A DNA stretch of 64,000 nucleotides from Gambelia wislizenii (lineage: Eukaryota > Chordata > Lepidosauria > Squamata > Crotaphytidae), in NCBI GenBank assembly GCA_030847615.1, contig JAUMIR010000005.1, positions 211,962,645 through 212,026,644 on the forward strand, written 5' to 3'. A model generated the notes under the pieces. The model saw only the letters and a list, made by a program, of their open reading frames with translations, was not told where the DNA came from and did no database searches. This document shows, in pieces, positions 1-11,910 of the stretch. Position 1 is the first letter of the stretch. Each line of letters starts with the position of its first letter. Made by a program: the position numbers and the translations under genes.

Positions 1-96
1 TTGAACTTGGGATCATCATCTCTACTGTAGGCTGCAATGGCATCTATCTAGTTTTTCACAGGCATCCATTTCTTGCAGTGGTACCAAAGCAATAAT

Positions 97-211
97 CAGG
101 GCTTGGAAAAGTTACTTTTTTGGATTACAGTTTTTGAGGAGGTACCACCTTCCTTTAGAGCTGGGGGATTCTGGGAGCTGTTGTCAAGAGAAGTAATTAT
201 TCTAAGCTCTG
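97..211. mobile_element. Short inverted-repeat MITE (GGACTACA type)
   Basis: The left end CAGGGCTTGGAAAAGTTAC and the reverse complement of the right end (CAGAGCTTAGAATAATTAC) form terminal inverted repeats about 30 bp long, continuing into a TTGGATTACAG / CTGTTGTCAA pair. Similar ends recur at 10090, 22672 and 34960, so this is a dispersed non-autonomous DNA element. The flanking octamers GCAATAAT and TGATATAT match at only 5 of 8 positions, so a hAT assignment is plausible but weak. Confidence 0.6.
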
Positions 212-926
212 TGATATATGACCACCTGGATGAGCATAGAGGTTTTCAAAAGCAGTGCAGATTTCACAGGTCAATTTACAATGTCCCCATTAACAGAACT
301 CACTTACAGGTACTAAAGTTTTGGTTTTGTAAGCAACATGGGCATATTTTATGTGTCATGGCAAGAGAAGTGCTCATGACCATCATTCCCTGAACAACAA
401 TTCATCAGTAAAGTGCAGAGAGAGAGCTAGAGAGCACTTAATAGTTATAAAAACAAGTTTTAAATAGCAAAATCATGAAGGGGAGGAGGGACACTCAGTT
501 GCTGTTGGTAAGAGTGAGTAGCATGAAGAAAAAGATCAAATAGAGCCCAAGAAACTGGAACACCGAAGTGCCTACCTCAGCAACCATCATACAGTTCATA
601 TCTGGCATTTTATATTATACCTTCATCCTGTCAATGAAAACCTGCCAATACATTTCTCTCAGAACGTATAAATAAGATGTTGCCTCGGGTAGGGCTTTTT
701 TTTTTTAAGAGTTTTTGCTGATGTGGCTGTTTCTAAGCTGGCATAATACAGTGTGTATCTGAGTGGTATTTGACAGAAACAGTTGTGCAACACAAGCCCT
801 AGGCTGCACAGCTATGTCAGCAAACGTAGGAGTTGTAGCTGGTTGAAATGTAATGGCTTTGCCAAGGTGAAAGTAGATCTCAAAACATCTGTGAAATGGC
901 AGAATGTAGCATTCACTCCTAACATG
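212..926. other. No recognisable gene; single-copy-like sequence
   Basis: AT-rich sequence without a convincing repeat end or exon. Short frames overlap here on both strands but match no family I know and are not supported by splice-site context. Confidence 0.4.
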
Positions 927-1543
927 GGAGATTATCAGATGAACCATCTGATAGCATCCCTGTCTTGCCACCCCCCACCTGCCCCACTCCCATTCCTGTT
1001 CCATTAAAAAAAAAATTCAGACACCTACCGTATGCCCCTATAAGAACTGTTCCCCCTCCCCTCAGCCATCTGGGAGTGAATGCAGCTTTACAACAGCTGC
1101 ATTCACATCCCATAAAGCAAATCCTGACCATTCTTGCAAGATCATGCAGGAAAATTCAAAATAAAAGTAAAAATAAAAGTTTAAAAAAAAAAAAACAAGC
1201 CCCAAAACACACTTTAAAAAGAACAAGCAACCAGGAGGGGGGGGGAAGGGTGCCACCTACCTCCCCGTCCTGATCGCACTGGGAAGTGTCCGGCAGGGAC
1301 CTCCCACTGTAGCTGGCATAGTGCCAGCATAACGGGGCACCTCTTCACAAGCCCGTGATTCCGTTATAGAAACGGAATGGGCGATCTATTGACAGCTTAA
1401 TCCGTCAATAGAAAAGAATGCAACTGGAACATAAAAGGGCACAGGAGCAGAACTAGACAGGGATGACGTCATCTGAAAAGAGAGCCCTTTGGCACTCTCC
1501 AGTTGTCCCTGTAGTGGATTTAAAAGGTCGTCTGATAATCTCC
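927..1543 (-). mobile_element. GAT-PAL DNA transposon, long copy (617 bp)
   Basis: Ends GGAGATTATCAGAT and TCTGATAATCTCC are inverted repeats flanked by ATG on both sides (924-926 and 1544-1546), a 3-bp target duplication. An internal hairpin (CTATTGACAG ... CGTCAATAG, about 1386-1414) lies 143 bp from the right end. The interior carries an A-rich stretch near 1150-1200 and a GGTGCCACC-rich part shared with the copies at 4869 and 38193. No transposase is encoded. A 3-bp duplication and GG-starting ends would fit a PIF/Harbinger-type MITE, but the superfamily is not proven. Orientation follows the copy at 38193 and is opposite to 4869. Confidence 0.8.
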
Positions 1544-2566
1544 ATGGACAAAACCCTTCTCTCAGTCCCACTACCCTGAGAGTTAAATTTCAGTTGAGGT
1601 GTCATGCTTGTAACCAGTCCATTGAGACAGTGGCTGGACTTTTTGCTGGCTTGCATGAAGAGGTCTCTGAGACCTCTTTACACAAGTCTTTCACTGGGTT
1701 GCAGAACAGCTCACAGTACCTTGAGAAAGAAGCACCAGCCTAGATACTTCATTGCCTTTTACAGTCTCACAGTTTGTTAGTGCAGAATTACACTGTTCTG
1801 GTTCTCAATAAGATTCTGGCCTTTGCTCTTAAACATATCTTGGATTAACAGTGTATTCACAGTGCAGAATTTATTAAAATGCTGCATTATTGATTTCAGG
1901 GGAACAGCTGAATAGGCCTGGTATGTTCATATCATGTAAATACTGCCAGCTGTGATGTATATTCAGTTAGGTAGAGTTTTGGAACCTAAGAAGATCGCAT
2001 ATGAATGGATTTGCCTCCTCTCTATAGAAGCAGAAAATGTGAAAGGCACACAACTGCAGAAAGAAAAACTGAAGAAAAATACAGCATTGGGTTGTCAGCA
2101 TGGAAGTGCCAAAAGCAAAGAGTCCAAGTAGGCATAGAAAGAGAGAGAGATGAAAATGCTACACAGTCTATGAAACACATTAATAACATTGGAGAAGCTG
2201 CCTTATAGCATCAACAAGTAGCTCAAGGTTTAACAGATCTAATTTGACACCATTCCAGGGATATCAGCGTAGGACTTCAAACACTGCATCAGAAAACAAG
2301 GAGCTCTCTGATTTAGCACATGGAACACTACTAATATTCTTGAAACTTATATTCATAAAATATCCGATTCAAAATAACTGATTCATAAACTGTCACCTTC
2401 CCCCAAAAAACCTACTCCGCCCCAACTCCACTCCCACCCCTCACTTATACATTAAGTAAAACTCCCTTAGAGACATAGTCATGCCAGAACTTGATAGCTA
2501 TAAAATGTACATTGTAAAAAATGGAAAGGTTTTGCTTTAACTTATATGTGTGTGAGTGAGCAAGTG

Positions 2567-2603
2567 AGGGAGAGAGAGAGGGAAAGAGAGAGAGAGAAAG
2601 AGA
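2567..2603. repeat. GA-rich simple repeat
   Basis: Imperfect (GA)n with GGGA and GAAA interruptions. Confidence 0.85.
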
Positions 2604-3014
2604 CCCTGAAGATAAATATGAACGTTCAAACGTACACCTGTATCAAAGAGACTTTTAAAGCCTAGCCTTTTATTGGTCTGCATTGTTTGATAGTTCTGAG
2701 AGTTGTTCATCCCTGAAGCAGTTACACAGCAGGTTCAAAGAAATATAGGTCCACAGAGGTGACAAGAATCCATGTTCTCTCACCCTCTTTAGTGCCTATG
2801 GCCCTCATCACTAATACCAGTGACTCCTATTACTGGTACGCATGACTTTCACCATTACTACCCATGGCTCCCACCATAGGAAGCTCTTGGTTTCCACAAG
2901 GGTTGCACCTTACCCCATCATTTCAGGATGTGATGCCGCCCTGCTTAGATAGGTTACGTCTGACTCCAATGAATTTTCTTCCTCTTCCACACTCTCCACC
3001 TCCTCCTCCACCTA

Positions 3015-3034
3015 CACACACACACACACACACA
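3015..3034. repeat. (CA)n microsatellite
   Basis: Ten CA units following a CTC-rich tract, directly upstream of a CR1 fragment. Confidence 0.9.
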
Positions 3035-3079
3035 CTGCAAATAATAAATTGGAAACGGAGGCCTTTTGTTTGTTGGAAG

Positions 3080-3434
3080 CCATGCCTTATGAGGAAAAGC
3101 TCAGAGAGTTGGGTACATTTAGCCTGGAGAAGAGGAGGTTAAGAAGTGACATGATAGTCGTGTTTAAATATTTGAAGGGATGTCATATTGAAGAAGGAGC
3201 AGGCTTGTTTTCTGCTGCTCCAGGAACTAGAACACAGAGCAATGGAGTCAAGCTACAGGAAAAGAGATTCCACTTAAACATTAGGAAGCATTTCCTGATG
3301 GTAAGAGCTGTTTGACAGTGAAATAATCTGCCTGGGAGTGTGATGGAAATCTCCTTTGATTGTGTATTTGGGCATGACAAGGGTTGGACTGGATGGCCCT
3401 TGTGCTCTCTTCCAACTCTATTATTCTGTGGTCT
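3080..3434 (+). mobile_element. CR1 LINE, 3' fragment
   Basis: The fragment starts at the CTTATGAGGAAAAGCTCAGAG word typical of CR1 3' regions and ends in the CR1 signature CCAACTCTATTATTCTGTG. Conceptual translation of the middle reads like the CR1 ORF2 C-terminus (residues FHLNIRKHFLMVRAV). It is 5'-truncated, as is usual for CR1, and diverged from the copy at 45118. There is no coding capacity for a complete reverse transcriptase. Confidence 0.85.
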
Positions 3435-3566
3435 CTGCTCCAGACCAAGGAAGGGAAAGAAAGAAACATTGTCCAGGCACCCTCTGGTACTTGGTACAAT
3501 CACTTCTTCCATCTTTATACTGATTTTGCCACCAAGCACTAAAGCTGAGCCTCTGGTGTTGTCAAG

Positions 3567-3793
3567 GGGTTTGTCTATACGAAAAACAGATTGCCCCATG
3601 GTAATAGCAAGTCACAGCAGCTGTGACCTGTCTTAATAGTTTTACAGCCCCCATAAACTTTGCATGCCTGTAGCCAAGATGGCGGCCATGAGTGAATTAC
3701 ATTTTAAAATCTGCTGCCACCATTTTTAAAAAACAAAAACAAAAAAACACTACTATATTTCTATGGTACACACAAGCAATATTTCACCTTTTC

Positions 3794-3835
<42 letters not shown>

Positions 3836-4202
3836 TAACACAAATCCCTGTTTTACCATGGTAGTGATCACTCACTAAGGCGAAAATCCAACATGGTGGC
3901 AACGGGCACTTGCCCTGTAAACAAGCTCTGCCCCCTGCGCTCATCCAGCCAATCAGGTTTGTGCTTCCTCTTGTATGGGAAAATGAGTCATGTCAAATTG
4001 CTTGTCCTAATGAGCAGAAATGCACACCCTGTTGTTGTTGTTTTTTAAAAAGACCATGAAAAGCTGTGAATGCTTTTCTCCCATAGTTTTTGCTCTTTTT
4101 GCCCCCCCCTTCACAATATGATGAGACAATGAAGGATCCCATTAAGATAGCTCATATTCCCAGCGAAATCTGTGAGTAGTATTTTCACCATATAGACAAC
4201 CC
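3567..4202. mobile_element. TCTA-TIR DNA transposon (636 bp)
   Basis: Terminal inverted repeats GGGTTTGTCTATA and TATAGACAACCC are flanked by a perfect 4-bp duplication CAAG (3563-3566 and 4203-4206). The interior holds a 31-bp (GA)n tract and a block (3676-3700, GGCCATGAGTGAATTAC) that recurs at 49755-49779 in another copy at a comparable distance from the right end. No transposase frame is present. The superfamily is uncertain; a 4-bp duplication is compatible with Chapaev/CMC-type elements. Confidence 0.72.
3798..3828. repeat. (GA)n microsatellite
   Basis: About fifteen uninterrupted AG units inside the TCTA-TIR element at 3567. Confidence 0.95.
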
Positions 4203-4206
4203 CAAG

Positions 4207-4868
4207 GTCTGCTGAATCTTCATGTGGGAACCTTTTAATCTGTATGCTGTAGTTAAACAAAAATATAGGGAATATATACCAGTCTAGACTATTTTTTTAC
4301 CTAGCCTAATTATGCCTGCTGTCACTGGGAGTAGCTCTCCAAGTGTTAAATAACGGTTTTTCATGTCATCTGCAACCTTATCTTTACAAACAGGATCAAA
4401 TGTGAAAACCTAAAAATGTCAGTAATAGATCCTTGGGACCTTCTGCATTTCAATTATGTGTTCCGTCACCACTGCCATCTAAGCCAAAACCCAATTGCTA
4501 GCTTCAACTAGAGTAGATTAGTTGAAGCAACAGGTTTCATATAATTCAGGAATTGATTCAACAGGTCTGTGCTGGGGGTGTAAAGAATACACATAAATTT
4601 CTTCACCCTCAATGAGAAAGGGTATTTGAAAACATGATAGAACACCCCACAGGTGGGGAGAAATGGACAACCTTGGAATTTTTGAGGGGGGAAATTGTTT
4701 GTGCAAAAGCATATTTGGAGCATTTTTTCTCTAATAAGTGCATTTTTTCTTTGTGCACATTTGCTCATTTAACATGGGATGTGAAGCTTATCAGAAGATA
4801 AACCAAGGCCCATGGGAAAATGGTGACTGTAACTCTCATAATCCCTCACTGCTGACTCTGCTGACTAC
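4207..4868. other. Unrecognised sequence with a MITE fragment at its right end
   Basis: No gene is seen. Positions 4826-4868 read GTAACTCTCATAATCCCTC and resemble the dispersed ACTACAACTCCCA-type inverted-repeat element seen again near 54176. Confidence 0.4.
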
Positions 4869-5478
4869 GGAAATTATCAGACACGTTAAAAGTGGTGTTA
4901 CAGGAACACCAGGCGATCTCAAAAGAGGTCCCTTTTCAGACAACTTTATTCCCCCCACCCATTATGCACCCGTTCTGCTGCCTTTCCACCAGCGCTGCTT
5001 TTTATTCACAGGAGAAGTCATCAATAGATCCCTGTTCTGTTCCTGTCATGGATGTTCCTGCATGCAACAAGGTGCTCCATTATGTTGGTGAGATCCCAGG
5101 GTCAATGGGAGGTCCCTGCCAGAACACCTCTGGGTGAAATCGGGACATCCAGGAAAGTGAAACACTTTTTATGACCCTCCCCAGGTTACTTCTACCTTTT
5201 AAAGTGTGTTTTTGTGCTTGCTGTAATTTTTTCGTGTTCTTTTTATTTTTATTTTTGAATTTCACACACTTGCATCTGCTTGCAAGAATCTGCAGGATTT
5301 CAACCCAGGGCATGAAGGGAGATCCGTTAGAGCTCAGTTCACTCCTGGACTGCCAGAATGATGGGAGAGGAGGTAAGTGCAGTGGGGAGGGTGGTCGTGG
5401 TATAACAGGCATGGGACAGGGGCAGGAGTGGAGATTGTAGGACAGGAATGCTTTTTTCGTTCCTGTCTAATAATCTCC
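4869..5478 (+). mobile_element. GAT-PAL DNA transposon, long copy (610 bp)
   Basis: Ends GGAAATTATCAGACACG and TCTAATAATCTCC are flanked by TAC on the left and TAG on the right, an imperfect 3-bp duplication. The internal hairpin (TTTTTATTCACAGG ... CATCAATAG, about 4998-5030) lies 145 bp from the left end. Interior order matches the reverse of the copies at 927 and 38193: a CATTATG-containing segment, a TTTTTATGACCCTCCCCAGG block, a T-rich run, then a GGGGCAGGAGTGG segment. Non-autonomous. Confidence 0.82.
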
Positions 5479-5481
5479 TAG

Positions 5482-7579
5482 GACTGATGGGAGTAGTAGA
5501 ACAGAAGCATCTGAAGGGTGACAGTTGCCTACCCCTACTAGAGAAAAATACTTGAAAACTACATGTGGAAGGACAGCTTAATTTGAATGGATGGGAGGGG
5601 GGGGACCAGATTTATTTATTTATTAAAATGTGAGGAATTATTTTTGTAAGTCACTTCCACAAGTAGGATCTACAGCTAGACTGTACATCTGTGAGGCAAA
5701 TTTATTCTGTTTTCCACTTCTCTAAACTACAAATTTGGCTTCAACCACCAGTTAGTGTTCAACAATATCAGAATGGCACAGATGAACTGCCACAGAATCT
5801 GATTTACAGGCCACTTCACTTCCATTATTCAGTCTGTCAGCTGCCTAAAGGCAATGAAAAGTGATCCATGGACATTTTCAGAAATTGGCAGCTTCAATAC
5901 TAGTTTAATGTGAAACCTGTATCCCTATGTGAGAGTTTTGGAGCAAACTTCAGTTCACTTTCATTTCAAAGAACCTGTGTGGTTATTCTGGAAATCTGTT
6001 CCTCCTAAAAGGTAAAAGGTAAAGTTTGGCATAATGGAGGTAGAAAGAAATGACACTGCTGCCAATATGTCATACATTCTCTAATGAGGCAAGCAACCCA
6101 AAGGCAGGATGGTGCCACCTATGCAGCCCAGCAAGGTTAAAAAATAGCTGCCTTTCTCCTATGATGTCTGTGGTTTTATTTTAACAGTCTTATTGGATAT
6201 TCATACAATCAAAAAAAGTGAGAAGTAAAAGATCTGAAGGTCACTGAACTATCCATCTCACTCATTGCCTCTGTCTAAATAATTTATATGCTCCCTCCAG
6301 TATCATTATAATGGAGGGTTTGGATATCCTTTATTATGCTTATCCTCTAGACACCCACTGTGAGATGGCGTAGACTTATCCCCTTTCTACAGATGGGGTA
6401 TTAAGGCATAGAGAGATTAATGGCTAGGATTTTCATAAGTATTTACTTTGCCCATTTATCCAGCTGAGAGCATTCTGTGGTGCTGGATAAACCAATGGTC
6501 TAAGTGCAAACTGGGGGGCTTTGCTCTAATGTAATTCTTGGAAAAACAAAGAATTTGACCATAGTCACTCCACAGTGATTGTCTGGAGTTTCCGTCTTAT
6601 GTTGGCTTGTCCATAATAGTCTTATATGTTATCAAGGGCCTAATCAGTTGGGGTAGGGAGGGTGGGAACATCAAGATGCTTGTTATGATTAACTTAAACC
6701 ACAACACTGCTCATTGTGATAAGAAAAATATCATGGTCTCCACATCAGGCTTCTTTCAGTTTTCCTGCATTTCAGCTCTTATGGTAATGGATGGACAGAT
6801 GCAACTTTGTGCCCTATAAGGAAATTTAAAAGGTTGTGGCCTACCTAGTGGAAAATGAAGGCTGATTAAATACCAGAACATTGGAATAACAGCTGCACTG
6901 GGGGAAAATATTCAGATTTATCCCTGAAACTAGGTGGGGGGATGCTTCAACATGAACTGAGGACTATGCATTCATTAGGAAACATCTTTGTTCTCTAGAC
7001 CATGGAACCCTGTCTCTGTCAGATAACCAGACTTTCTGATTGGCTGGCCTTCCCACTAAGACATTTCAGTGAAAATTACTATTAAATTGTCCCTTAAAAG
7101 TAATTTTTGCAAGTAACCAGAAACCATTTTACATTAGTAAAATAATTTTGAGTGCTACCATGTTGTGGTCTTTTGCTAATGGATTTTTCCAGTTAGCAAA
7201 AAGACTCACATTTACCACCATCTCCTTCGGGCCCGGAATGGGAGAACAGCTGAAACACACCAATGTTGTGCAATAAAGCAAGGCAGGCAATGCTATTATT
7301 GGGGTGCACTGCCACTTCCTTCACTAGTGCAATAAGCCCCTAAATGTAGAAAAAAAACATTAAAATACAGCATCAAAAGTGGCATCACTAACACCACAAG
7401 TCTAAAGCAGCAAAACTAGCAGGTTTTTTTAAGCAGCTAATAAAATAAAATAAAATAGCAACTATCATTAGCAGGAGCAGAAAACAAAACTGACTTAACC
7501 TAAGATGAGAGTGATGATGTCATGTCAACACATTTAGGGAACAGAGTCCTGTCATCTCGGTGCCATCCTGGAAAACCCT
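5482..7579. other. No recognisable gene or repeat end over about 2.1 kb
   Basis: AT-rich, moderately complex sequence. The longest frame (6607-6819, 70 codons) has no recognisable domain. A TTTA run occurs near 5613-5627 and an AAAAT run near 7438-7456. Confidence 0.45.
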
Positions 7580-8370
7580 GGTGCCAGTTACACGGCAAAA
7601 TAAATCTTCAAAGAATGTGACAAGAAGCCTGATAGTTCCCATGCATTTCAAAGCCACAGCGCCCTTTTCAGAAGGAGGGGGAGCAAAAACCCATAAGTCA
7701 CGCAGTATCAGCTTTCACTAGTTTTCCTGACTTTTTTGATAAAGTTTGTGAAAATGCGCATAATTGGTCATGTGATCTTACCATTCGCAAATGTCTGTGT
7801 GAACTTGCAGCGACCTTTTCGAATTAGCATGAGGAGAGCTGAATCCTGATTGGTTGGAGTTACCATTGTGCCTTCCCTGAATAGACAGAGGGGTTGGAGA
7901 GAGAAATCCACCAAGCCTGCCATTTGCCCTTTCTTCTGCTTGCAGCCCACTTTGGGAAATCTGCTCTGAGCCCTTCCTGTTTGTTTCAAAGGAAGGCTTT
8001 GGGGGCAGGGAAGACCTTCAGGAACTTGGATGGTGTGTGTGTGTATGCGTGTGCATGTACACGTGTGTGCTGCAATTGACAGATCACTCCATCGTTCTTT
8101 TGTTTCTTTGTGCTTTTCTTCCCTCTCATTATTTACGGTCTCTTTTCGCCTCACCATGACCCCCTCCTTGCTCCCTCCCCACCTCCTGCCTGGCTTTAAT
8201 CATCAGGAGGCCGTGCCCACCACCACCGCCTTTGCCTGTGTAAACTAATGAAAATTGAAACTGGCTGCATCTTCCAAATAAGCAAGAATTCATGTGAATT
8301 ACGCACTACTGATGCGAAAGAACGGTAATCCGGAATTTCGCGAACTTTATCCTGTCGTGTAACTGGTACC
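7580..8370. mobile_element. Putative TIR element (791 bp), GGTRCCAGTTACACG ends
   Basis: Left end GGTGCCAGTTACACGGCA and right end (reverse complement) GGTACCAGTTACACGACA match at most positions over about 25 bp, extending through ATAAA. The interior is richer in CpG than the surroundings (ATTCGCAAATG, GAATTTCGCG). No convincing target duplication is visible, and no transposase. It could be a single old non-autonomous DNA transposon. Confidence 0.55.
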
Positions 8371-8482
8371 ATTGTTTCTAGTAATCACTCTCCTAACCTC
8401 AGAATGTGGGGGGGCGGCGGTGAGGGAGGGTCTCTGAGGATTATCTTATTTAATGTGTGGAAGGACTTGTAGATGACCCAGG

Positions 8483-8665
8483 CCTAGGGTTGCCAGGTGA
8501 GATAAAAGACAGGGCCCCTGCACCTTCACCAGTTGAGCAGAAGAAGGAACTTCGGCAGGTGTTGCTTGCTATGGAAGCAACAACAGCTGAAATTCCCTCT
8601 TCTATAGAACCATTAAAAGCACCAGACTTTACATGGTCTCTTACTTCACATGGCAATCCTACTCA
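8483..8665. mobile_element. hAT-like MITE (183 bp), TAGGGTTGCCA ends
   Basis: Left TAGGGTTGCCAGGTGA and right-end reverse complement TAGGATTGCCATGTGA form inverted repeats. Flanks GACCCAGG (8475-8482) and GACCCAAG (8666-8673) are 8-bp duplications with one mismatch, as expected for hAT. The interior word GTTGCTTG ... AATTCCCTCTTCT recurs in the related repeat at 56161. Confidence 0.7.
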
Positions 8666-8879
8666 GACCCAAGCTGTTTAGTGATTTAAAGGTCAAAAGC
8701 AGCTCTTTAAATGGAGTCTTTAGGAAATACCCTCACATCCCAAAGCACATCCTAGTTTCAGAATAGGGAATTTCTTTGGGACTAAACTAGGGGAGAAAAG
8801 GATTAAATTCCCCCTCTGTGCCTGCTCTGATCCCCTTAGTATCAGCCCCTCCAGCTTATGCAGACTGCCATTTAAAAAT

Positions 8880-9065
8880 TTGTTCATTGTTTTATTTCAG
8901 ATAATTGTTATACCACTTCTTATTTTTATTTTTAAAATAATCTCAAAGCAGTTTACCATTAACAAAAAATACAATAAAGCCAGCGGCTAAAAAAAGAAGA
9001 AGAATGGAATAATACATTAAAAACAATGTATTTTAGACATTAAGATCATGTTAACAATTAGACAA
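8880..9065 (-). mobile_element. LINE 3'-tail fragment (L2/CR1-like), degenerate
   Basis: The order TTATACCACTTCTTA, then CTCAAAGCAGTTTACCA, then ACAATAAAGCCAG and a run of A-rich words is the reverse complement of the usual 3' end of reptilian L2-like LINEs and their SINE derivatives (GTAAACCGCTTTGAG ... GGTATAA). Confidence 0.5.
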
Positions 9066-10089
9066 AGAATCAGGAATGTTTATTTTAAGGTCACAGCTAA
9101 ACAACCATGCAATTCAGCTTGTTCATGTGGGAGCAAAATGCTGAAAGAGGACAAGCAGACAAGTCTTGCCTCCTGTGTTATGTGTCCTGTAAACTCAGTC
9201 TAACTTTCCTACGTTGAGAAGGTAAGCCCAAAGGAAGTTTCCCAATCACACAGAATCTCTTGCTCAAATTCAAGAAAGCATGAGTAGAAGCCCCCTTCAG
9301 AACTTCCATCTTAAAACATAAAAAAGGTCAAGATTGAATGGGCAGGACTGAAGACATTGGAGATGACTGGAGCCATAGAAGAGTCCATGTCCCCACTTTT
9401 ATCTCACATGTAAGTATCATGAATATAAGGGCAGGGGGCATTCGTTTGGCCTTTAAGTAGCATCAGGTTATGGCAATCAAAACAACTGGGGATTTCCATG
9501 GAGAAAATTTACTAAGATATCTATGCTAATTGGTGCAAAAGCAGAAAGATCAAACAACACTACAGCTGAGATCAGCATGTATATTCTCTTATTCATCCTT
9601 ACTTTAAAAAAGAAATAAATCTGTGATTGAATGCCAAAAAGCCTTTCTGAAGTAGTGGCTGCCTTGATTAAGATTCCCCATCTTGGCAAGTCCTAAATCA
9701 AGAGACATCAAAGTGGTTTCAAAATAAAGAACAGCTGAAGAAAAATGTATGAGATGACAGAAGGCATAAACAATAATACTATGCATATGTTTAAGTCATC
9801 TGAAAGTGATTGCAGTGATGTGTAAAATATTCGGAAATAAACATTTAAATGGCAGCATAAATTCCCCAAGGGAGAGAAGTCTGCTTAAACCTTAAATAAA
9901 TCCTGTTTAGACTAAACCACATCCGTTCTCCCCTTTTGCTTTAAGAGCCTTCTCGGCTTCTCCGATTGGCTCTGCGAAAAGAAAGATCTTACTGTACCTC
10001 CACAGATTCTTATTCAAACAAATGTTGAATCAATGCATTAAAGGGTTTAGTACAGACTGCCCACAGAAGTCTTCTTTGTTGCTACATCT
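9066..10089. other. No recognisable gene
   Basis: Single-copy-like sequence. Frames at 9477-9786 on the minus strand are AT-driven and carry no domain. Confidence 0.4.
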
Positions 10090-10200
10090 CTGAGCCTGGA
10101 AAAATTACTGTTTTGGACTACACTCGCCCCCCCCCATACCCTCAACTAGTTGGGGGATGATACCAGCTATAGGCCAAAAAAGTAACTTTTCCAGGTTCTG
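10090..10200. mobile_element. Short inverted-repeat MITE (GGACTACA type)
   Basis: Left CTGAGCCTGGAAAAATTAC and right GTAACTTTTCCAGGTTCTG are inverted repeats. Inside, TTTTGGACTACA faces GGCCAAAAAAGTAAC, and a GTTGGGGGATGATAC loop separates the arms. Same family as 97, 22672 and 34960. Confidence 0.72.
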
Positions 10201-10497
10201 TATTTTTCTTAAAATAAAGTGCACATATTCATGCCACTGATAGGAACTTTCTACATTATACTAATGGAGGGAATGCCAGAATAATTAGTTAAGGAATAGG
10301 AACTGGTATCCATTTCATGTCATTTATGAGCAAGATAATATTTAGATGCAATAAACTCATCTAAAGCTCGATTCATATTTTACCAGGTAATAAGAGACTT
10401 TGTGTGGTGGAGGAGCAGTTAAGGGTATCCTTTCCCCTTTACTGTGAAGAAAAATAGGATGCAGGCCAGGCCTGGCAAAACTTTGACCTTGCACATA

Positions 10498-10602
10498 GTT
10501 TACAGTACAGTTCCCATAATCCCTTGCCCTTGACCATGCTGTCTAGTCCTTTTGGCAGTTGGAGTCCCAAACTGCTGGATGGCCAAAAATTTTGGACCCC
10601 AA
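10498..10602. mobile_element. ACTCCCA-type inverted-repeat MITE fragment
   Basis: CAGTTCCCATAATCCCTTGCC ... GGCAGTTGGAGTCCCAAA carries the facing words of the common lizard ACTACAACTCCCATAATCC element, with both ends eroded. TTGACCATGCTGT in the middle matches the typical core. Confidence 0.55.
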
Positions 10603-10732
10603 TGTAGCTCATGTGGATCTACAGGAGTATAATTTCTAGGTTCACATGATTCTTCCCTCTAAAAAAAGGAGGGAATTATATGAATGGGTCAACTATGTTT
10701 TCAAATTTGCACATAATGCATCCAAATCATAC

Positions 10733-11008
10733 ATTTAATTTAATTTAATTAGGTATTTATACCCCACTCTTCAGCCACAAAGGCTATCAGAGCGGCTTAC
10801 AATTTATTTTAAGCAATAGCAATTTACACATCTGCACTGCATTAAGCAGTTTCCAATGTGTGTTAGCTAATTGCCCCCACAAGCTGGGTACTCATTTTAC
10901 CGACCTACAAAAGGATGGAAGGCTGAGTGAATCTTGGAGCCCTCTGGAATCAAACTTGCAATGTGGTGACTTTCAGTACTGGCATTTAACCAGTTAAAAT
11001 TAAGCTCC
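10733..11008 (-). mobile_element. tRNA-derived SINE, minus strand
   Basis: Collinear with the SINE at 25782: an A/T-rich tail at the left (TATTTATACCCC), then GAGCGGCTTACAATTT, GCAATAGCAATTTACACATC, CCAATGTGTGTTAGCTAATTGCC, and an eroded tRNA-like head near 10935-11000. The B-box region is mutated (ATCAAACTTG instead of ATCGAACTTG). Transcription would run leftward. Confidence 0.8.
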
Positions 11009-11171
11009 CTTAACTTTAGGAGTGTGGCAACTAGGGATGGAAAGAATATTCATTATTATTTACTCCCAGAATGAAACAAATGGGCTTCCCAACATTGGCA
11101 GACCTCATCAGGCAGAATAATAGACCAGTTGCATAATTTTCTACCTGTATTCAAGAATCCTGAAATGTTGT

Positions 11172-11337
11172 GGAGGAATTATTCTGCATAGAAAAACATA
11201 AGAAAATGTGTTTTCTTTGCAAAGAAAACAGTGTCCTGTTCAATAAACCTTTTTATGTGCAGAAAACAGGTTTTTGCACACACACAAAGTGTTTTTTTCT
11301 ATGCAGAAAGTCTTTTTCTCTGCAGAATAATTCCTCC
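11172..11337. mobile_element. Inverted-repeat MITE (GGAGGAATTATTCTGCA ends, 166 bp)
   Basis: GGAGGAATTATTCTGCATAG at the left faces CTCTGCAGAATAATTCCTCC at the right, giving about 20-bp inverted repeats. The interior repeats AAAACA/CTTTTT words and a CACACACA stretch. A shorter relative is at 48394. No target duplication is evident. Confidence 0.65.
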
Positions 11338-11456
11338 AAGACTCTTTGGTATGGTTGAATATAGGGAGACTAATACTGCAGAAAATGTTTGTTTTCTCCT
11401 GCACTGAGGACAAAACCTACCGTACGTATTCATCCATACATGCAAAGATGATATAG

Positions 11457-11910
11457 GGTTCATCTACATGGGCCAGAATATGCTGACTTCCCACCAGCAT
11501 ATTCTGCCCATGGATCATTCCCCATTACCAACACAAAACAGGATGGAGTCTACACCACCACACCAGCCTATCACTGCAGCTGCCACCACCCAAGTCCCAC
11601 TCTCCAAAGCCAGGACGCTGGCCCACAGCATGTGAGCAGCTTGGTCAAATGCTGTGGGCCTGCTTCTTGGCTTTGGAAGAATGACAGCAGTAGTCTGCCG
11701 TGGTGGTGTGGGCTCCTGTGGTCATGCAGGGACCGATCTATTTTTGGCAGCTGAAGCATTTTTTTCCAGATATTTTTTAAAAGCACTGTAACTGGCTTTA
11801 CTACATGTGAACTGCCTGGGGGCAAATCAGGGCAAATGCCTTTCATCATCTGAACTGCAGCTCTCCAAGATGGGGCCAAGATGGAGTAAACAGCATATCT
11901 AGACAAGGCC
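11457..11910. mobile_element. TCTA-TIR-like DNA element (454 bp)
   Basis: Left end GGTTCATCTACATGGGC and right-end reverse complement GGCCTTGTCTAGATATGC are diverged inverted repeats of the TCTA-TIR type. The 4-bp flanks ATAG and TCAG agree at only two positions. The interior is GC-richer than the surroundings (GCCAGGACGCTGGCCC), so open frames here are not real genes. Confidence 0.5.

Larger units (their letters stand above)
1547..3079. other. No recognisable gene; low-complexity patches
   Basis: Contains a GA-rich simple repeat at about 2567-2603 and a CT/CA-rich stretch just before 3015. The open frames here are short and unsupported. Confidence 0.4.

Noticed and set aside
3183..3599. 138-codon minus-strand frame as a gene
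   Set aside because: Antisense to a CR1 3' fragment that continues into a DNA transposon.
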